Of a stretch of DNA of 25,481 nt, positions 23,116-25,481 are shown in pieces. Each line of letters opens with the position of its first letter. The first letter of the stretch is position 1. This stretch comes from CAZXBB01 sp964638815. GTDB lineage: Bacteria > Planctomycetota > Phycisphaerae > Phycisphaerales > SM1A02. A program made the translations under genes and the position numbers. The DNA lies in NCBI GenBank assembly GCA_964638815.1, contig CAZXBB010000173.1, positions 1 through 25,481 of the forward strand, written 5' to 3'. Below the pieces are notes generated by a model. The model did not search any database, had not been told where the DNA came from, and saw nothing but the letters and a program-made list of their open reading frames with translations.

Positions 23116-24480
23116 TCAGACCCGCCCGGGAGGCTCCCGCCCGCGCAGCGCCCGACCGAGGACGATCAGCCCCGCGACCACGACGATGAGAACGCCGACC
23201 ACCGCCGGCACCGGGACCTCCCGGAGCAGCAGCGGGAGCGACATCGTGATCACGCCGCCGCCGATGAAAGGCGCCGAGAGCGGCGCCGCGAGGGCGTAGT
23301 TCTCCGCCGCGCCCGATTCGAGGTCCTTGTCCACGATCCGCAATAGCATCATGCCCTGCGCCGTCGTCCCCGTGGACATGCCGTAGTTGATGATCCCGAG
23401 CTCGAACCAGTGATCGCGGGGCAGGATCGATCGCGACAGGCCGACGAGGCAGAAGATCGACCACGCCGATCCGAGCCCGCAGAGCAGGCACAACGGCCAG
23501 ATGTACGTCGCGACGGCCTCGAGACGCAGCGAGGCCATCGCGGCCACGATGAGAAACTCCATCGCGATCGCGACGATGCGCTTGACGGACTCGTCGTCGA
23601 TGAGGTCGTCAACGCCCAGGACGGTCATGCCGCCGCGCAGCAGCCATCCGCCGAGGAGCGTGAAGAGGAAGAGTGGGAGGTTCTCGAGATAAGCGAGCCC
23701 GTCGCCCGTGACGAGCCCGGCCGCGGCGATGAAGACGCGACGGAGCCCCATGCCGAGAAGAAACGCCATCGCCACGATGACGAGCTGGAACGCGAGGGGG
23801 TCGATGACCTCCGAGCGCACCGTCGCGAAGGCCGTCGCCTTCGGCGCGCCGCGCGTCTCGAGCCCGCCGATCAGCTCGATGTCGAGACGCTTCGACCGCG
23901 TCCAGCCGCGACGCACGCCGATGTTGACGAGCACGAGGCCGCTGGCGACGCTGAAGACGAGACCGAACGTGGCGACGAACAGGCCGAGGTCGAGACCCGC
24001 GGGAAAGCCCAGAACGTCGCTGAAGATCGCGCCGAGCGCCGTCGCCGTCCCGTGTCCGCCCGCGAAGCCGCCTTCGAGCAGTTGCCCGAACGCGGCCGGC
24101 ACGTCGTACGCGGGCAGGACGAAGATCCACGCCGCGGCGAGCCCGATGCCGACCTGGCCGAGGACGATGATCCAGACCATGATCCCGGCCTGCGCGGCGC
24201 CGCGCAGCGACTCCCCCAGCCGCCGGCGGGGACGCTCGAGCAGCAGGCCAGCGAAGACGACGGCGATGAGCGGCCCGGGCCAGCCGCGCAGCGTGGCGGC
24301 GATCGCCTCGACCGGCACCGCGACGCGATCGATCCGCATCGCGCCCTGGACCGCGACCAGGCCGACGATGCCCCCGATGACGGACGCGGGAACGAAGAAG
24401 AGCTGGAGGGCCCGCCAACGTGCGCGCAGGAAGAAGCCAATGAGAAGGAGGCACGATGTGGCGAGGATCGCGGCCGTCAT
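23116..24480 (-). CDS. GltS-type sodium/glutamate symporter homologue
   Basis: The product is 454 residues with about 11-12 membrane segments. The hairpin sequence F-A-G-G-H-G-T-A-T-A-L-G (near residue 145) is the GltS signature. A second inverted-topology motif, N-Y-G-M-S-T-G-T-T-A-Q-G, comes at about residue 375, followed by a polar stretch and P-L-S-A-P-F-I-G-G-G. GltS proteins import glutamate with sodium; the second motif differs from E. coli GltS, so the substrate may differ. The ATG at 24480 is preferred but has no ribosome binding site; TTG at 24516 in the same frame is the alternative. The promoter region is largely replaced by the inverted-repeat element at 24523-24760. Confidence 0.82.
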   Translation of the reverse strand: MTAAILATSCLLLIGFFLRARWRALQLFFVPASVIGGIVGLVAVQGAMRIDRVAVPVEAIAATLRGWPGPLIAVVFAGLLLERPRRRLGESLRGAAQAGIMVWIIVLGQVGIGLAAAWIFVLPAYDVPAAFGQLLEGGFAGGHGTATALGAIFSDVLGFPAGLDLGLFVATFGLVFSVASGLVLVNIGVRRGWTRSKRLDIELIGGLETRGAPKATAFATVRSEVIDPLAFQLVIVAMAFLLGMGLRRVFIAAAGLVTGDGLAYLENLPLFLFTLLGGWLLRGGMTVLGVDDLIDDESVKRIVAIAMEFLIVAAMASLRLEAVATYIWPLCLLCGLGSAWSIFCLVGLSRSILPRDHWFELGIINYGMSTGTTAQGMMLLRIVDKDLESGAAENYALAAPLSAPFIGGGVITMSLPLLLREVPVPAVVGVLIVVVAGLIVLGRALRGREPPGRV

Positions 24481-24522
24481 GGGCACGGTCGTAACGGCAA
24501 AGCACGGCCCGCACAAGTTCCA

Positions 24523-24760
24523 CTAGCCCGCATTGTGCATGAACCGGGTCGTCCAGCGGGCGATCCAATCGCGTGAGCGCTCGTTCGAGGCTCGTCGTAT
24601 AGAGAGGATATGCCATCGCCTCGCCCCAACGCACACGCGATCGGCTTGCCGCGCTGGTTGCGCTGCGCACGCCTTCGTTGACCCGGACGTCGGCCTCGCG
24701 TCCCGCACGGGTCGTCGTTTCGACCACTCACCGACCCGCTTCATGCACAATGCGGGCTAG
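24523..24760. mobile_element. MITE-like element with 29-bp terminal inverted repeats
   Basis: The left end (24523-24551) and the reverse complement of the right end (24732-24760) agree at 28 of 29 bases; the outer 21 are identical (core GCCCGCATTGTGCATGAA). The 180-bp interior has no supportable gene and is too short for a transposase. Both ends carry CTAG, which could be part of the repeat or a 4-bp target duplication; being a palindrome it cannot tell these apart. It fills nearly all of the 292 bp between the divergent GltS-type and Nudix genes and stops 12 bp before the Nudix start codon. The transposase family that moved it cannot be named from this sequence. Confidence 0.75.
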
Positions 24761-24772
24761 CATAAACCAGGT

Positions 24773-25246
24773 ATGGACGAATCATGCTACTTTCGCGCGG
24801 GGGTCGGGGTCGTCCTCATCGACGCGTCGGGCGCCGTGCTCGCGTTCGAGCGGTCGGACGTGCCCGGGGCGTGGCAGCACGTGCAGGGGGGCGTGAAAAC
24901 GGGCGAGTCGATCCGCGCCGCCGCCGAGCGCGAGGTGCGCGAGGAGACCGGGATACCGCCGGACAGGATCGAGTTCGTGGCCGAGCACCCGGCGTGGCTG
25001 GTCTACGAGCTCCCGCCCGAGCGGTGGTCGAAGAAACGCGGTCGCGGTCAGGCGCAGCGGTGGCTGCTGTACCGGTTTACCGGCACGGACGCCGACATCG
25101 ATCTCGCGCACCACGAGCAGCCGGAGTTCCGCGCCGTGAAGCGAACGACGCTGGCGGCGCTGGCGGCGGAGACGGTCGCGTTCCGGCGCGGTGTGTACGA
25201 GTGCCTGGCCGAATGGGGCAATCGCCTGGACGTCGCGCGCCGGTGA
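24773..25246 (+). CDS. RppH-like Nudix hydrolase
   Basis: The product is 157 residues. The Nudix box G-x5-E-x7-R-E-V-x-E-E-x-G-I is complete at residues 39-61. The surrounding sequence follows RppH: W-Q-H-V-Q-G-G before the box, then W-L-V-Y-E-L-P after it, G-Q-x-Q-R-W and the end F-R-R-G-V-Y. RppH-type enzymes hydrolyse dinucleoside polyphosphates and remove pyrophosphate from mRNA 5' ends. RppH starts this way (short, box at about 40), so ATG 24773 is right. There is no clear ribosome binding site; CATAAA ends 6 nt before the ATG, so a leaderless mRNA is possible. The first bases upstream are the right end of the inverted-repeat element, so its promoter was created or altered by that insertion. 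It converges with the amidohydrolase at the window edge. Confidence 0.88.
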   Translation: MDESCYFRAGVGVVLIDASGAVLAFERSDVPGAWQHVQGGVKTGESIRAAAEREVREETGIPPDRIEFVAEHPAWLVYELPPERWSKKRGRGQAQRWLLYRFTGTDADIDLAHHEQPEFRAVKRTTLAALAAETVAFRRGVYECLAEWGNRLDVARR

Positions 25247-25351
25247 CGGCGTGGGGGCCTTGACCGATGGAGGCGTCGCAGGTGCACAGTCGGTGGTCGC
25301 AACAGCGACGATGCTGCGCTGTCCGCGGAGTCAACCCGACGTGCTCCCGGC

Positions 25352-25370
25352 GCCGCTGCGTCTCTGCGGC
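25352..25370. terminator. Weak hairpin between convergent Nudix and amidohydrolase genes
   Basis: GCCGC (25352-25356) and GCGGC (25366-25370) form a 5-bp stem with a nine-base loop in the 136-bp gap between the two convergent genes. No T-tract follows on either side, so this is only a position-based candidate. Confidence 0.2.
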
Positions 25371-25382
25371 TCCCGGGCGGCG

Positions 25383-25481
25383 TCATCGGAATCCGAGCAC
25401 GCGATCCGCGTTCAGCCGGTACACCTTCTCCAGCACCGCGTCCGGCAGATCGACCCCGTAGATCTTCCACTCGCCCGCCGG
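25383..25481 (-). CDS. Amidohydrolase-family protein, C-terminal fragment
   Basis: Thirty-two residues and a TGA stop are present; the gene continues past the right edge of the window. The fragment reads P-A-G-E-W-K-I-Y-G-V-D-L-P-D-A-V-L-E-K-V-Y then R-L-N-A-D-R-V-L-G-F-R. The L-P-D-x-V-L-E-K-V-Y-x-x-N-A-x-R-x-L pattern is the usual last helix of amidohydrolase-2 (metal-dependent TIM-barrel hydrolase) proteins, just before the chain ends. The active-site residues are off the window, so substrate and activity cannot be judged. Confidence 0.65.
   Translation of the reverse strand, partial: PAGEWKIYGVDLPDAVLEKVYRLNADRVLGFR

Noticed and set aside
23410..24576. 388-residue plus-strand open frame, Asp/Glu/Arg-rich
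   Set aside because: It is antisense to the GltS-type symporter; charged antisense products are typical of GC-rich membrane protein genes.
24533..24760. 75-residue frames on both strands inside the inverted-repeat element
   Set aside because: Both begin and end in the repeat arms themselves, so their similar ends are a by-product of the inverted repeat; no transposase motif is present.
24523..24760. CRISPR repeat or rho-independent terminator reading of the inverted arms
   Set aside because: There are only two arms, 180 bp apart and inverted, lying between divergent gene starts where a terminator would make no sense.

Overview
This is a GC-rich bacterial window that looks chromosomal and most likely comes from an uncultured planctomycete, probably Phycisphaerae or a close relative. 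This is an inference from protein style. There are three secreted FG-GAP/VCBS propeller proteins, and dockerin-like tails ending in a W-G-x-C type motif on three unlinked genes. One protein carries Cys-rich segments (GACC... and D-C-N-x-N-G ... D-E-C) that are typical of that group. Also fitting are a FG-GAP/UnbV + TPR + multiheme cytochrome cluster, a VPS10/Asp-box secreted protein and a textbook sigma-54 promoter. I see no rRNA, tRNA, CRISPR, phage or plasmid genes.

Layout. 1-516: no gene recognised. 517-3981 (-): giant secreted FG-GAP protein built of 14 near-identical 49-residue repeats plus seven divergent ones, with a dockerin-like tail. 3982-4487: no convincing gene. 4488-5180 (-): YjdF/DUF2238-like membrane protein with lower GC than its surroundings, divergent from 5262-6314 (+), a D-2-hydroxyacid dehydrogenase that carries a lipoprotein signal. 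6530-6829 (+): small membrane-anchored or secreted protein. 6874-8859 (-): secreted Cys-rich protein with dockerin-like repeats at both ends. 8923-10101 (-): PA0069-type radical SAM protein. 10192-12408 (+): octaheme cytochrome c with HEAT and TPR regions, convergent (stops overlap by 11 bp) with a two-gene operon 15786-12398 (-) of a FG-GAP/UnbV lipoprotein and a TPR protein joined by a GTGA overlap. 15873-19127 (+): secreted VPS10/Asp-box propeller. 19323-19529 (+): 68-residue protein behind a sigma-54 promoter. 19845-20735 (-): AraC regulator, divergent from 20898-22511 (+), a seven-repeat FG-GAP/UnbV/dockerin protein. 22569-22949 (-): STAS protein. 23116-24480 (-): GltS-type symporter. 24523-24760: non-coding element with 29-bp terminal inverted repeats. 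24773-25246 (+): RppH-like Nudix hydrolase. 25383-25481 (-): C-terminus of an amidohydrolase running off the window.

How the genes relate. Most products are exported: propellers, lipoproteins, a periplasmic multiheme cytochrome and TPR scaffolds. The central block 10192-19127 is the best candidate for a functional module: electron-carrying cytochrome, TPR scaffold, FG-GAP/UnbV lipoprotein and VPS10 propeller. The enzymes at the right end (STAS, GltS, Nudix, amidohydrolase) look like ordinary cytoplasmic or inner-membrane functions.

The observations I rate highest are five. They are the sigma-54 site with its small ORF, the inverted-repeat element filling the GltS/Nudix promoter region, and a recurring layout in which a -10 box sits 6-9 nt before the ATG of the minus-strand gene of divergent pairs (leaderless starts). 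The other two are the exported D-2-hydroxyacid dehydrogenase and the amplified 21-repeat propeller. I did not find a clearly new defence, secretion or biosynthetic system.
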